DNA of 64,000 nt, from contig NZ_JAQZSM010000014.1 of the NCBI RefSeq assembly GCF_028745735.1, forward strand, positions 1 to 64,000, in the 5' to 3' direction. The notes beneath the pieces are model-generated. The model was not told the origin of the DNA. It made no database searches and saw only the letters and a program-made list of their open reading frames with translations. The translations under genes and the position numbers were made by a program. Shown here piece after piece: positions 16,854 through 25,791 of the stretch. The stretch is from Roseinatronobacter alkalisoli. GTDB lineage: Bacteria > Pseudomonadota > Alphaproteobacteria > Rhodobacterales > Rhodobacteraceae. Each line of letters starts with the position of its first letter. The first letter of the stretch is position 1.

Positions 16854-17537
16854 TCACGCGCAGGCGATCCAGCCCTTGAAGGTGAAGGCGGCATAGAACA
16901 GCTGAACGTCCGAGAAGCCCGCCGCACGCACCAGCGCCACATCCTCCTCGGGCGGAAGGACCGGCAGGCGCTCCTTCATCGTGGTCATGCCGGCCATTGC
17001 CTGCACCTCGGACATGCCGCCCGAGATCAGCCAGGCCGCATTGCGCATCAGCCAGAGATCCTGTTGCCCGCCCTCCAGCGGAAAACTGTGATGGGCCATG
17101 ACAAAAGGCGCGCCCGGGCGCAGGCGGCGGTGCAATGCACGCAATGTGCGCAGGCGTTCCTCGCGCGGCAGGAAGTGCAGGGTCAGCAGGCAGGTCGCGC
17201 CGTCGAAGGGGCCGTCGGGGGCGGTGTCGATATAGCCCTGATGAAACGTGACGCGGCCACCGTCCGGCCCCAGAATGTCCCGCGCCTGGGTGATCATATC
17301 AGGCGACGGATCGACGCCATCGAAACGCCAGCCCGGTTGCGCCGCAGCGAAGGCGCGCAGCTCCATCCCGCCGCCTGCACCAAGGACCAGAACCTGCACA
17401 CTGTCGGGCACGCGCTCGGCCAGCAGCAGTGCCGTCATGCGATGCAGATCATGAAGCCCGGGCACATGGCGGGCGACCCGTTCGGCATAATCCGCGGCTG
17501 CGCCCGGTTCAGTAGTCGGTGCCGGTTTCATGCCCAT
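16854..17537 (-). CDS. Class I SAM-dependent methyltransferase
   Basis: 227 residues with the Rossmann methyltransferase signature VQVLVLGAGGGMELRAFA (motif I, near residue 50), FDGVDPSPDMITQAR (acidic loop binding SAM ribose), and TCLLTLHFLPREERLRTLRA (motif IV/V). The methyl acceptor is unknown. The start has GGAGGGG upstream and abuts the stop of the preceding oxidoreductase with no gap, so it is the last gene of the Rrf2-oxidoreductase-methyltransferase operon. Confidence 0.84.
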   Translation of the reverse strand: MGMKPAPTTEPGAAADYAERVARHVPGLHDLHRMTALLLAERVPDSVQVLVLGAGGGMELRAFAAAQPGWRFDGVDPSPDMITQARDILGPDGGRVTFHQGYIDTAPDGPFDGATCLLTLHFLPREERLRTLRALHRRLRPGAPFVMAHHSFPLEGGQQDLWLMRNAAWLISGGMSEVQAMAGMTTMKERLPVLPPEEDVALVRAAGFSDVQLFYAAFTFKGWIACA

Positions 17538-18425
17538 TCACCCCTCCGGCCAGACGAGCGAGCGGTGCAACTGCGCCCCGGCCCATGCACCATCCCCGAC
17601 CGCCAGAGAGACGGAATGCGGGGCCCGCGCGACATCGCCACAGGCGAAGATGCCGGGAATGCTGGTTTCCTTTGCCTCGCTTGTCATGATCTGACTACCT
17701 ATCGGCGTTCCAATCAGCGCACATCCGGCGGCCTCGGCCAGCGGGCTTGCCGGGATGGTCCGGGTCGCGGTGAAAAGGCCGTCGAAGCTCAGGACACGAC
17801 CGTCGTGCAACTCGACATCCGCCTCGCCGGTGATCCGGGCGACCGGCGTTTCCTCGATGGTTACCCCGCGCGCGTGCAGGTCGTCGCGCTGATCCGGGTC
17901 GAGGGTCAGGGCCGTATTGGTCAGGAAGGTAACCTCGCCCCATTCCGGCAGCAACTGCGCCTGATGCATCGACATCGGCCCGGTGGCGATGACGCCGATC
18001 CGGCCCTGATCAAGTTCATAGCCATGGCAATAGGGGCAGTGGAACACCGACTGGCCCCACCGTTCATTGATGCCCGCAATGTCGGGAAGCTGGTCGGCGA
18101 CCCCGGTGGCAAGCAGGATGCGGCGGCCGGAAAACGCCTCGCCGCTGTCCAGAACGACGCGGAAATCATCCCGCTGGCCTGTGAGGCCGCTGGCGGACCC
18201 CTCAACCCAGCGAATTGTCGGATAGGCCTCCAACTGGCTGCGCGCTTCGGCCCAGATCCGGGCAGGGTCGACCCCATCCTGACCCAGAAAGCCGTGCGAA
18301 TGGCGGGCAAACCGGTTGCGGCGTTGCCCCGCGTCGATCACCAGCACCTTGCGGCGCGCACGCGCCAGTTGCAGGGCGGCGGCCATTCCGGCGTAGCTGC
18401 CCCCGATCACGATCACATCGAGCAT
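17538..18425 (-). CDS. Thioredoxin-reductase-like FAD/NAD(P) oxidoreductase with CPYC
   Basis: 295 residues, the short TrxB-like form. FAD-binding VIVIGGSYAGMAAAL is at residue 5, a redox-active CPYC at residues 130-133 (VFHCPYCHGYE), and GIFACGDVARAP near residue 262 for the second FAD motif. The NAD(P) domain lacks an obvious strict GxGxxA block. Proteins of this form reduce small disulfides or act on dithiol natural products; the substrate here is unknown. It is 3 bases downstream of an Rrf2 regulator and directly upstream of a methyltransferase, so all three are probably co-transcribed. Confidence 0.85.
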   Translation of the reverse strand: MLDVIVIGGSYAGMAAALQLARARRKVLVIDAGQRRNRFARHSHGFLGQDGVDPARIWAEARSQLEAYPTIRWVEGSASGLTGQRDDFRVVLDSGEAFSGRRILLATGVADQLPDIAGINERWGQSVFHCPYCHGYELDQGRIGVIATGPMSMHQAQLLPEWGEVTFLTNTALTLDPDQRDDLHARGVTIEETPVARITGEADVELHDGRVLSFDGLFTATRTIPASPLAEAAGCALIGTPIGSQIMTSEAKETSIPGIFACGDVARAPHSVSLAVGDGAWAGAQLHRSLVWPEG

Positions 18426-18428
18426 ATG

Positions 18429-18872
18429 CTACTCCCTGTCGGCCCGCCTTTGCGCATGGCGGTGGGTGAAATCCTCAGCCAGATCGGCCAGCGTCACATC
18501 GGCGAAACGCTCCATCAGCAGCGCCTCGGCCTCGGCAAAAGCGCCTTCCAGCGCCGCATTGACCGATTGCTCGACCAGACATTCCGGCGTCTCGTTGCGG
18601 TTGCCGATGGCAAAGATCGCGGGTTCCCCCAGGGCCTCGTGCAACCGGCGCAGGCTGACAGCCGACAGATCGGCCGAAATGCGCCAGCCCCCGGCGTGAC
18701 CACGTTCGGACGTCACCAACCCCGCATCGCGCAGAAGTCCCATGGTGCGGCGCACCACCACGGGATTGGTACCAAGGCACTTACCAAGCGCCTCGGAAGT
18801 CATGGGGCCATCCTGCTCTGCCATATGCAGCAGAGCATGCAGGACGGAGGAAAGGCGGCTGTCTCGCTTCAT
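18429..18872 (-). CDS. Rrf2-family transcriptional regulator (no iron-sulfur cysteine set)
   Basis: 147 residues from the ATG at 18872. The winged helix is LSSVLHALLHMAEQDGPMTS, LGKCLGTNPVVVRRTMGLLR then DAGLVTSERGHAGGWR. The three clustered cysteines of NsrR/IscR are absent; only TPECLVEQ carries one, so the protein resembles the YwnA-like branch that senses without a cluster. The start codon lies within a dyad (GTAAC-N7-GTTAC), suggesting autoregulation. An alternative start at 18908 would add 12 unconserved residues. Confidence 0.82.
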   Translation of the reverse strand: MKRDSRLSSVLHALLHMAEQDGPMTSEALGKCLGTNPVVVRRTMGLLRDAGLVTSERGHAGGWRISADLSAVSLRRLHEALGEPAIFAIGNRNETPECLVEQSVNAALEGAFAEAEALLMERFADVTLADLAEDFTHRHAQRRADRE

Positions 18873-18889
18873 GTAACTACATATGTTAC
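18873..18889. promoter_or_regulatory. Dyad overlapping the rrf2 start, candidate operator
   Basis: GTAACTACATATGTTAC is a perfect inverted repeat with 5-base arms and a 7-base centre, directly adjacent to the rrf2 start. Its position would let the regulator block its own operon. Confidence 0.5.
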
Positions 18890-18908
18890 GATTTGGGCGA
18901 AACGTCAA

Positions 18909-19268
18909 GAGATCTCAGATATTCTCCCAACATGGCCCGGCGGGACACCTCGAAACGCGACCAGAATCCCCTTCACTAACGGAGCGAGCTATGGACAAAG
19001 TGAGTAGCGTGGCAAAGAATTCCGCCGATCTATCATCGAGCAAAGCGCCAAGATCCTCTGGCGACGCAGGCGACTTCGATCTCGTTGAGGACTGAATAGA
19101 ACGCACTTTCGGTTGAAATGCTGGTTTACCACGGGCGGCACGCTCCAAGTCCGTTTGCCCGACACATGGCCCGAAACTATGCCAGCCATCATGACGCGGC
19201 GCTTCGGGGGGCCGCTGATATGGGTTCGGGCTGGCTGCGGCAGGTATCGCGGATGCAGCAAACTTGCG
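18909..19268. other. 360-base gap; a 34-codon frame is the only gene candidate
   Basis: GGAGCGAGCT precedes an ATG at 18991 that opens a 34-residue frame (MDKVSSVAKNSADLSSSK, ending DFDLVED, stop at 19095). It is Ser- and Asp-rich and I do not recognise it. A second frame, 19118-19309, reads evenly but has no ribosome binding site and runs into the antisense of the next gene. Neither is supported enough to call a gene. Confidence 0.3.
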
Positions 19269-19940
19269 CTATCGGTGGGCGGGGGCCTGCATCAGAACAA
19301 CATCCTTGACGGGTACTTCGCAGCGCCAGCCCCAATCCGCCGCAAGATAGCGAAAGGTTGCCTCGCGGTAAAAGACGACATGTGTGGGGTCTTTCCGGTA
19401 ATGCCATTTTGAAAAACGGGCATCATCCGTCTGAAAACATGTCATGACAGCCAGCCAGCCGCCGGGCCTGACCAATCGGCGCAGGCGCGCAAATTCCTGC
19501 ATCGGGTGGTGAAAATGCTCTGCCACCTCGGTGCAGGTGACAAAATCATAGGTGTTTTTAAGCACATCCGGATCAGACGCGAAAACCGGATCGAACAGCG
19601 ACATGTCGTACCCCGCCTCCTGCAGCATTGCGGCGAGGGCCGGACCAGGGCCGCAGCCGTAATCCAGCCCGACAGCAACGGGCGGGAGTCGCGCTATCAG
19701 GGGTTCTGACAACTTGGACAGAAAACGACGGTAGCGGGGGTCATCCACGTCATTTTCATGATGGCGGTAATGCGCAACTTCGTCATTGCGGCACAGGAAT
19801 TGCGACGGGTGCAGGAACCGCGCCTGACAGTTGGGACAGCGGAAATAAGCACGCCCGTCAACCGTCAGAAAATGCGCGGCCCTTGTGGCGCATAACGGGC
19901 AGTGACAGTCACTTCCAGAAAGCGGGCGCGTCTGTGTCAT
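19269..19940 (-). CDS. Zinc-ribbon SAM methyltransferase
   Basis: 223 residues. An N-terminal two-knuckle zinc ribbon (CPLC about residue 14 and CPNC about residue 32) precedes a class I methyltransferase domain: GLDYGCGPGPALAAML (motif I), FVTCTEVAEHFHHP (motif IV) and LVRPGGWLAVMT (motif VI). A Trp/Tyr-rich C-terminal tail has FSKWHYRKDPTHVVFY. The methyl acceptor is unknown. The start at 19940 is the ATG just before the zinc ribbon; the frame is open further upstream to a TTG overlapping the ROK stop, but without conserved sequence. Confidence 0.78.
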   Translation of the reverse strand: MTQTRPLSGSDCHCPLCATRAAHFLTVDGRAYFRCPNCQARFLHPSQFLCRNDEVAHYRHHENDVDDPRYRRFLSKLSEPLIARLPPVAVGLDYGCGPGPALAAMLQEAGYDMSLFDPVFASDPDVLKNTYDFVTCTEVAEHFHHPMQEFARLRRLVRPGGWLAVMTCFQTDDARFSKWHYRKDPTHVVFYREATFRYLAADWGWRCEVPVKDVVLMQAPAHR

Positions 19941-20134
19941 CGCGGCGCGGCAAACAGGTGCCGCCATGACGGTGCGCGCGTTATGGTCGGATTTGTCTGT
20001 CTTTGTTTTTCCATGGCAGCGCATCAGCTTTCCCGTTGGCATGACCCGTCTGAACCGGGTTGTCAGAACAATGTCCGGCGTCCTGCCTGTGTTGTAAAGG
20101 GTGGCCGGCTGCGTCTGCGAGGCAAACCCGGCAA

Positions 20135-21295
20135 TCAATCCCGGCCCGGTTCCTGCCGGATCATGTAGCGGTTGCAGATATGTGCCGCTGCGGCCCCCAT
20201 GGCGCGGGCGACCCCGCCAAATGAACCCTGCGAAACTTCTGGATGCGGAATACCACCCAGATCAAGCAAGCTCAGGCGCGATTCCAGAATCCGCGCAAGC
20301 CGCCCGCGCACATCCGATGGAAAGGCCCCATCAATGATGACCTCTTCGAAATCGATCACCGCGCTGGCCGATACAACAGCATGGGCCAGACTACGCGCGC
20401 TGCGTAATATCCAGTCCGAGAGCGCAGGTTCCAGCGCATTCCAGTCCTGATCCGGGGCGAAAGGCGTGGCGTCGTGGCTGCCCTGCCTTTGCAGCATCTG
20501 ATACAGCACCGAAAGCGAGGCGTGATCGACAAGCCGCGTCCCGCCGGGTTCTTCGGGAATGCGCAAGGGCCCGAACGCCCCGGCATTGCCGCGACACCCG
20601 CGAAACACCCCGCCATCCAGCACAACACCACCACCAATGAAGGTTCCAATGAAGAAATACAGGCTGTCCGGTTTGATCCTGCGCCCGCCGAATACCCATT
20701 CGGCGTAACACGCCGCTGTCGCATCATTCTCGACCAGAATCGGACCGGGAAGAATATCTTCCAGCGTTGCGGCGATATCGTGGTCGCGCCAGACGTCCAT
20801 TTCACTCTGCGATACCCCGAAATCACCCGACCAATGCCACAGCTGTGACGGGATGGCGATGCCACTTCCGGCAATCGCTTCGGCTGAAATGCCAGTATCC
20901 CGCAGCATATTCTCCAGCTCCGCGCGGACAAAGGCAACAATGCGTTCCGGCGTGGGGTAATCATGGGCCTGCTGGCAGCGCGCCCGGATCCCGCCACAGA
21001 AATCAACAACGACCATATCAAAACCGCGCCGCCCGATCTTCAGCCCGATATGAAAGCGCGCATCGGGATTCAGACGCAAGGGTGTCGAAGGCTGGCCGAT
21101 GCGCCCGCGCATCCGTTCGCCGCGCAACAGGAAGCCGTCCTCTTCCAGCGCGTTGAAGATAACTGAGATGGCATTGGGCGACAGGCCGGTTTCACGTGTG
21201 GCCTCTGCCTTGGTCATGGCCCCGTGACGACGGATCAGGTGCAGGACCAGCCGTTCATTATTGTCGCGCACGGTTGTCTGATTCGATCCCTTCAT
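20135..21295 (-). CDS. ROK-family transcriptional repressor of the first sugar ABC system
   Basis: 386 residues. The N-terminal winged helix reads NNERLVLHLIRRHGAMTKAE and TGLSPNAISVIFNALEEDGF, followed by the ROK sugar-binding fold with GSGIAIPSQLW, ILVENDATAACYAEWVFG and FIGGGVVLDGGVFRG. The CxCGxxGC zinc motif of classical ROK proteins is missing, as also in the second ROK protein of this window. The ATG at 21295 with GGGAAGGGG upstream is preferred to the one at 21361, which has no Shine-Dalgarno. It diverges from the kinase-ABC operon and likely represses it until a sugar or sugar phosphate binds. Confidence 0.87.
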   Translation of the reverse strand: MKGSNQTTVRDNNERLVLHLIRRHGAMTKAEATRETGLSPNAISVIFNALEEDGFLLRGERMRGRIGQPSTPLRLNPDARFHIGLKIGRRGFDMVVVDFCGGIRARCQQAHDYPTPERIVAFVRAELENMLRDTGISAEAIAGSGIAIPSQLWHWSGDFGVSQSEMDVWRDHDIAATLEDILPGPILVENDATAACYAEWVFGGRRIKPDSLYFFIGTFIGGGVVLDGGVFRGCRGNAGAFGPLRIPEEPGGTRLVDHASLSVLYQMLQRQGSHDATPFAPDQDWNALEPALSDWILRSARSLAHAVVSASAVIDFEEVIIDGAFPSDVRGRLARILESRLSLLDLGGIPHPEVSQGSFGGVARAMGAAAAHICNRYMIRQEPGRD

Positions 21296-21604
21296 CCCCT
21301 TCCCGCCTCCGGTTACTGCGCTGCCCGGGGGACTGACCAAATCGCAGAAGCCGCCCTTCATGATCGCAAACTACTGCCTCTCTATACGAAATTCAGCCCG
21401 GCGAAGTAAAGTGTGGTGATATCGCGTCAAAAGTTTTTAATTCATCTTAAAGTTTTTATTTGACAGAAATTTTCTGCACTGCTAGTTGCGGTGCAAGGAA
21501 ATGCGTCAATAAGTGGCTATGAAATTCGGATTTAATTCCTTTTGCGGTTTTTAATTGCCGCATATACGGCAAACGATGGGCGCAGGCCAAAGAAGGGGGA
21601 GATC
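21296..21604. promoter_or_regulatory. Divergent control region with direct repeats and a TTGACA box
   Basis: Two AAAGTTTTTA copies start at 21430 and 21449, 19 bases apart, about two helical turns. The second runs into TTGACA at 21460-21465, a good -35 for the kinase-ABC operon, with a weak TAGTTG 17 bases on. Repeats overlapping the -35 fit a repressor site for the divergent ROK protein. GAAGGGGGAGA at 21592-21602 is the ribosome binding site of the kinase gene. Confidence 0.5.
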
Positions 21605-22297
21605 ATGTCGCAAGGGCGCATCGCGGAGCGGCTATGCATGCATATCCTGTCTACGGATGGCGGTGCAGGACGCGTGCTGATTGCGCTGGCTGGCCCACCG
21701 GGGGCGGGCAAATCAACCCTTGCGGCGGAACTTGCCGCAGCACTTGCCGCGCGCTGCGGTGCAGGACAGGTGGCGTTGGTGCCGATGGACGGGTTTCATC
21801 TGGATAATCAGGAATTACAGGCAAAGGGCCTGCTAGGGGTCAAGGGCGCGCCCGAAAGCTTTGACGCGGCAGGATTTTCAGCGCTGGTCCGGGCCGCACG
21901 GACAGGCGGCAGGGATATTCACTACCCGCTGTTTGACAGGGCGCAGGACAAGACCATTCCTGACGCCGCAACTTTGGGCGCTGATGTGCGCTTTGTGGTG
22001 TTCGAAGGGAATTATCTGCTCCTGCGCCAGGATGACTGGGCCGGGCTTGCAGGGTTGTTCGACGTGACCGTGATGCTGACTGTCCCGCTGCCGGTGCTGC
22101 GCGCGCGGCTTGTCGCACGCTGGCTGACACATGGTCTGGGCGCCGCCGCCGCAGAGGCCCGCGCTGATGGCAATGATATGATCAATGCGCGCACCGTACT
22201 GGAACAAAGCGCCCCGGCTGATTTGCAACTCAGATTGCAGGAAGACGGACAGATGACTCTGGCGATACAGAAGGATGGGGTCAGCCGCGCCGGGTGA
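21605..22297 (+). CDS. P-loop sugar/nucleoside kinase (FrcK-like)
   Basis: 230 residues. Walker A GPPGAGKSTLAAEL is near residue 30, the Walker B-like LVPMDGFHLDN near residue 60, and FEGNYLLL near residue 138, the pattern of the PanK/uridine-kinase-like family that includes FrcK of the Sinorhizobium fructose system. It probably phosphorylates the imported sugar in the cytoplasm. It is the first gene of a kinase-ATPase-binding protein-permease-permease operon. The ATG at 21605 is chosen over 21542 because of the strong GGGGGAGA upstream and the family start. Confidence 0.78.
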   Translation: MSQGRIAERLCMHILSTDGGAGRVLIALAGPPGAGKSTLAAELAAALAARCGAGQVALVPMDGFHLDNQELQAKGLLGVKGAPESFDAAGFSALVRAARTGGRDIHYPLFDRAQDKTIPDAATLGADVRFVVFEGNYLLLRQDDWAGLAGLFDVTVMLTVPLPVLRARLVARWLTHGLGAAAAEARADGNDMINARTVLEQSAPADLQLRLQEDGQMTLAIQKDGVSRAG

Positions 22298-22375
22298 CCC
22301 CATGCAACGCCACGCAATGAATATGGAATCCGGTCAGCGATACGCTGCACCGCAAAACGATCCGGGAGGAAGTGG

Positions 22376-23431
22376 ATGGCAGGTGTAAGCATCCAGAATG
22401 TCGAGAAAGCCTTTGGCGGCGTGCGCGTCATTCATGGAATTGATATCGAGATTGCGGACGGGGCCTTTGTCGTGCTTGTCGGTCCGTCGGGCTGTGGCAA
22501 ATCCACGCTTCTGCGCATCATTGCCGGGCTGGAAGATGTGACATCCGGCGCGATCATGATCGGCGACACAGAAGTCAATGACATGGCCCCCAAAGACCGG
22601 GACATCGCGATGGTGTTCCAGAATTACGGGCTGTACCCGCATATGACCGTGGCCCAGAATATGGGTTTCGCGCTGAAACTGGCCGGTGTGAACAAGGCCG
22701 AGATTGCAAAGCGTGTCGGAAATGCTGCGGATATCCTGAATCTGGACGCCCTTCTGGACCGTTTTCCCCGCCAGCTTTCCGGCGGACAGCGCCAGCGTGT
22801 GGCCATGGGTCGCGCGATCGTGCGCAATCCGCAGGTATTCCTGTTTGACGAACCCTTGTCCAACCTGGATGCGAAACTGCGCGTGCAGATGCGCGCCGAA
22901 ATCAAGCAATTACATCAGCGCCTGAAGGTCACCACGGTTTATGTCACCCATGACCAGATCGAAGCCATGACCATGGCTGATGTGATTGTCGTCATGCATG
23001 ATGGGGTTGTCAAACAGGCAGGCTCGCCGCTGGATCTGTATGACACCCCGGCCAACCTGTTTGTCGCGGGTTTCATCGGATCGCCCGCAATGAATTTCAT
23101 GGATGCCACTGTGACATCCGGCGCGCTTGTTTTTGCCGATGGCCAGCATTTGCCTGCGCCCGAAGGTGCCGCCCTGACCGACGGGCAGGTCGTCCGCGTG
23201 GGCATCCGGCCGGAAGATCTGGTCGTCGCGGACGCGGGTTTGTCAACGCGCGTGCGGATTGTCGAGCCGACAGGCGCGGAAATCCATGTCGGTGCGCAAC
23301 TGGGCGACACGCCTGTGACAGTGGTTCTGCGTGAACGCCACGATCTGCACCCGGACCAGACCCTGACAGTCGCACCGCTTGCGGGCCGTCTGCACCTGTT
23401 CGACCCAAAGACAGAAGCGCGGCTGAACTGA
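22376..23431 (+). CDS. Sugar ABC transporter ATPase (MalK/UgpC type)
   Basis: 351 residues, normal length for the CUT1 ATPases. Walker [11 protein letters not shown]-loop [14 protein letters not shown], signature [16 protein letters not shown], Walker [17 protein letters not shown] and switch His in [16 protein letters not shown] are all intact. The C-terminal TOBE/OB regulatory domain occupies about residues 235-351. It energises the two permeases encoded downstream. GGGAGGAAG precedes the ATG. Confidence 0.92.
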   Translation: MAGVSIQNVEKAFGGVRVIHGIDIEIADGAFVVLVGPSGCGKSTLLRIIAGLEDVTSGAIMIGDTEVNDMAPKDRDIAMVFQNYGLYPHMTVAQNMGFALKLAGVNKAEIAKRVGNAADILNLDALLDRFPRQLSGGQRQRVAMGRAIVRNPQVFLFDEPLSNLDAKLRVQMRAEIKQLHQRLKVTTVYVTHDQIEAMTMADVIVVMHDGVVKQAGSPLDLYDTPANLFVAGFIGSPAMNFMDATVTSGALVFADGQHLPAPEGAALTDGQVVRVGIRPEDLVVADAGLSTRVRIVEPTGAEIHVGAQLGDTPVTVVLRERHDLHPDQTLTVAPLAGRLHLFDPKTEARLN

Positions 23432-23476
23432 ACCGCGCCGATAGTATTTTCAGACATCATGGAGGAGGAAAGACTG

Positions 23477-24838
23477 ATGACCGACCTGACCAGAAAGACC
23501 ACTATTGCCGGGGGGCTTGCCCTTGGCCTGACCATGGCGGGCAGCGCCATGGCGCAGGACGTCACCATCCGCTGGGCACTTCATCCCGGTGCCGAAGCCG
23601 ATGCGGTGGTCAACTATTTCGCCCCGAAATATGAGGAAGAAACCGGCATCAAGGTGATCGGGGAAATCCTGCCGCCCAACCAGCTGCGCGACCAGATGTC
23701 GATTGAAGCTATCGGCGGAACCGGGCGCTGGGATCTGGGCTATCACAGCCCGGGCTGGTTCGGCAGCTTTGCCGATCATGTCGTGGACCTGACACCGTTC
23801 ATTGAAGAACACGGGTTCGATGTGGATGCCTATCCGCAACTGGTAATCGACAGCCACATGAAATCCGATGCGCGCCCGGGTGAAATCATTGCCCTGCCCA
23901 CCACGCCCGCAGCACCCATGCTGATTGTGCGCCGCGACTGGTTCGAACACCCCGAAGAACAGGCCGCGTTTCAGGCTGAATTCGGGCGCGATCTGACTGT
24001 GCCTGCAACCTGGGCTGAGTTGCGCGATGTCGCGGGCTTCTTTACCCGCGACGCGGGCGAGTCGCTGGCCGGGGAAACGCTGGACCGCGCGGTCTATGGC
24101 TGGGCCGATGCGCTTGGCGCTGGCGCAGGCATCACCCGCAGCTTTATCGTGGTGCTGTATTCGACTGGTGTTTCGGGCTGGGACGCGGATTTCACCCCCG
24201 ATATCGACAACCCGATCGTGGTGGAAGCGGCTGAATATTTCGTCGATCTGGCGGAAAATACCGCCCCGCGCGAAGCACAGAACTGGGGTTTCCTTGAAGG
24301 GCTGGATATGTTCCGCGACGGACGTCTGGCCACGGCAACCATGTGGCCGCAAGGTGTTGGCACGGTCGAGGATGAAGCAGGCAGCGCTGCAGGAAACACA
24401 GGCTATGCGCCCCTGCCGGTGTGGGAAGACAATATTGCCGGCCTGACGCAGGGCACCCCCTTTCTGGGTGGTGGTGGCGTGTTCATCTTTGACACACCGA
24501 ATTCTGAGGAAGCCTTCAAGTTCCTGAAATGGATGTTGCAGGACAATGAAATCGAGTGGGGCAAACAATCCGAGCAATTCTCGACCGCCGGGCATTTCGC
24601 CAGCGAAGAATTGCGCAGCCTGCGTCCCTATTACCCCGATTTCCTGCCCGCCTATGAACAGGTTCTGGAATCGGTGTTCATCCGTCAGGGCATTCCCGAA
24701 TATGGCGCTGTGATGTGGAACGGCACGACCGAATTCATCACTGATGTCTTCTCGGGCGATCTGACGGCCCAGCAGGCCCAGACACGCTGGGTGAATGAGA
24801 TGACCAGCGCCTTCCGTCGCGCAGGCTATATCCAGTAA
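23477..24838 (+). CDS. CUT1 sugar ABC transporter substrate-binding protein
   Basis: 453 residues. The signal peptide is TTIAGGLALGLTMAGSAMAQ with cleavage near residue 27. The mature protein has SBP family 1 features: KYEEETGIKVIGEILPP, a Trp/Tyr-rich binding cleft (RWDLGYHSPGWFG), ATMWPQGVGTVEDEAG and EEAFKFLKWMLQ. Ligand unknown; the neighbouring kinase suggests a monosaccharide or polyol. GGAGGAGGAA precedes the ATG. A strong terminator-like hairpin follows the stop, which would raise binding protein expression over the permeases. Confidence 0.88.
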   Translation: MTDLTRKTTIAGGLALGLTMAGSAMAQDVTIRWALHPGAEADAVVNYFAPKYEEETGIKVIGEILPPNQLRDQMSIEAIGGTGRWDLGYHSPGWFGSFADHVVDLTPFIEEHGFDVDAYPQLVIDSHMKSDARPGEIIALPTTPAAPMLIVRRDWFEHPEEQAAFQAEFGRDLTVPATWAELRDVAGFFTRDAGESLAGETLDRAVYGWADALGAGAGITRSFIVVLYSTGVSGWDADFTPDIDNPIVVEAAEYFVDLAENTAPREAQNWGFLEGLDMFRDGRLATATMWPQGVGTVEDEAGSAAGNTGYAPLPVWEDNIAGLTQGTPFLGGGGVFIFDTPNSEEAFKFLKWMLQDNEIEWGKQSEQFSTAGHFASEELRSLRPYYPDFLPAYEQVLESVFIRQGIPEYGAVMWNGTTEFITDVFSGDLTAQQAQTRWVNEMTSAFRRAGYIQ

Positions 24839-24848
24839 AAAACCGGAC

Positions 24849-24881
24849 GGCGCGGGCAGTCGCTGCCCGCGCCCCTTTTTT
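24849..24881 (+). terminator. Intra-operon terminator/attenuator hairpin
   Basis: GGCGCGGGCAG pairs perfectly with CTGCCCGCGCC over a TCG loop, followed by CCTTTTTT. It is the clearest rho-independent terminator shape in the window, yet it sits inside the ABC operon just before the first permease. Partial read-through here would give the excess of binding protein usual in ABC importers. Confidence 0.8.
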
Positions 24882-24897
24882 GGAAGGGAAATCTGAT

Positions 24898-25791
24898 ATG
24901 GCGGCATCGCGGCGCGATAAATTTACACGCGGTTGGTGGTTCATTCTGCCGGGGCTGATCCTGATGGCGGCAATCGTCGGAACGCCCCTTTTCATGGGCT
25001 TTCGCTACAGCCTGCATGATGTATTTCTGTATTCCTTCCATACCCAGAATTTTGTCGGGCTAGAAAACTACCGTCGGGCCTTTGCCGACCCGCTATATGT
25101 GAATTCACTGCGGATCACGGCGATTTTCACCATTGGCTGCGTGATCATTTCGGTGGGAATGGGCATTCTGATTGCCTTCCTGCTGAACGCCCGGCAGGTG
25201 AAATTCCGCGCCATGTGGATGGCACTGTTCCTGATCCCCTTCGTGATGACGCCGGTTGTGGGCGGCATTGCGTGGCGCTTTTTTATCTGGCAGCAGGAAG
25301 TCGGCGTTCTGAATCAGGTTCTGACCTTTTTCGGCGGCCCCGCGCCCTATTGGTTGCTGGACCGCGAAACCGCGCTTTGGGCTACGATCATCACCAATTC
25401 CTGGCATCTGATTCCGCTGGCGACACTGGTATTCTATGCCGCGCTAACCACCATTCCCGATGAATTGCATGAAGCCGGGCGTGTCGACGGGGCCGGGCCG
25501 TTTCAGTCGCTGTGGTATATCGTGCTGCCCATGCTGCGCCCGCATATCCTGTTTGTGTCAATCATCATCATCACATCCGCGTTCCGTGAATTCGACATGA
25601 TATGGGCGCTGACCGGGGGCGGGCCGGGCCGATCTACCACGGTGCTGTCGATATTCGCCTATAATCGCGGCATCGCAAATCAGGACATGGGCATGGCCAA
25701 TACCATCGCATTTACCATGTTCATCATCATGGCCGTGGTGGCATGGCTGTATATCACGCTTTATCGCAAGACATTGGGGGACAAGGCATGA
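24898..25791 (+). CDS. CUT1 sugar ABC transporter permease 1 (MalF/UgpA type)
   Basis: 297 residues with six membrane helices. The cytoplasmic EAA loop is seen as EAGRVDGAGPFQSLWYIVLP (about residues 197-216), where the ATPase docks. GGAAGGGA lies 10 bases before the ATG. It pairs with the next permease, overlapping it by four bases (ATGA). Confidence 0.9.
   Translation: MAASRRDKFTRGWWFILPGLILMAAIVGTPLFMGFRYSLHDVFLYSFHTQNFVGLENYRRAFADPLYVNSLRITAIFTIGCVIISVGMGILIAFLLNARQVKFRAMWMALFLIPFVMTPVVGGIAWRFFIWQQEVGVLNQVLTFFGGPAPYWLLDRETALWATIITNSWHLIPLATLVFYAALTTIPDELHEAGRVDGAGPFQSLWYIVLPMLRPHILFVSIIIITSAFREFDMIWALTGGGPGRSTTVLSIFAYNRGIANQDMGMANTIAFTMFIIMAVVAWLYITLYRKTLGDKA

Noticed and set aside
19118-19309. 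Plus-strand 63-codon frame before the zinc-ribbon methyltransferase
   Set aside because: No ribosome binding site or family, and it ends in the antisense of the methyltransferase gene.
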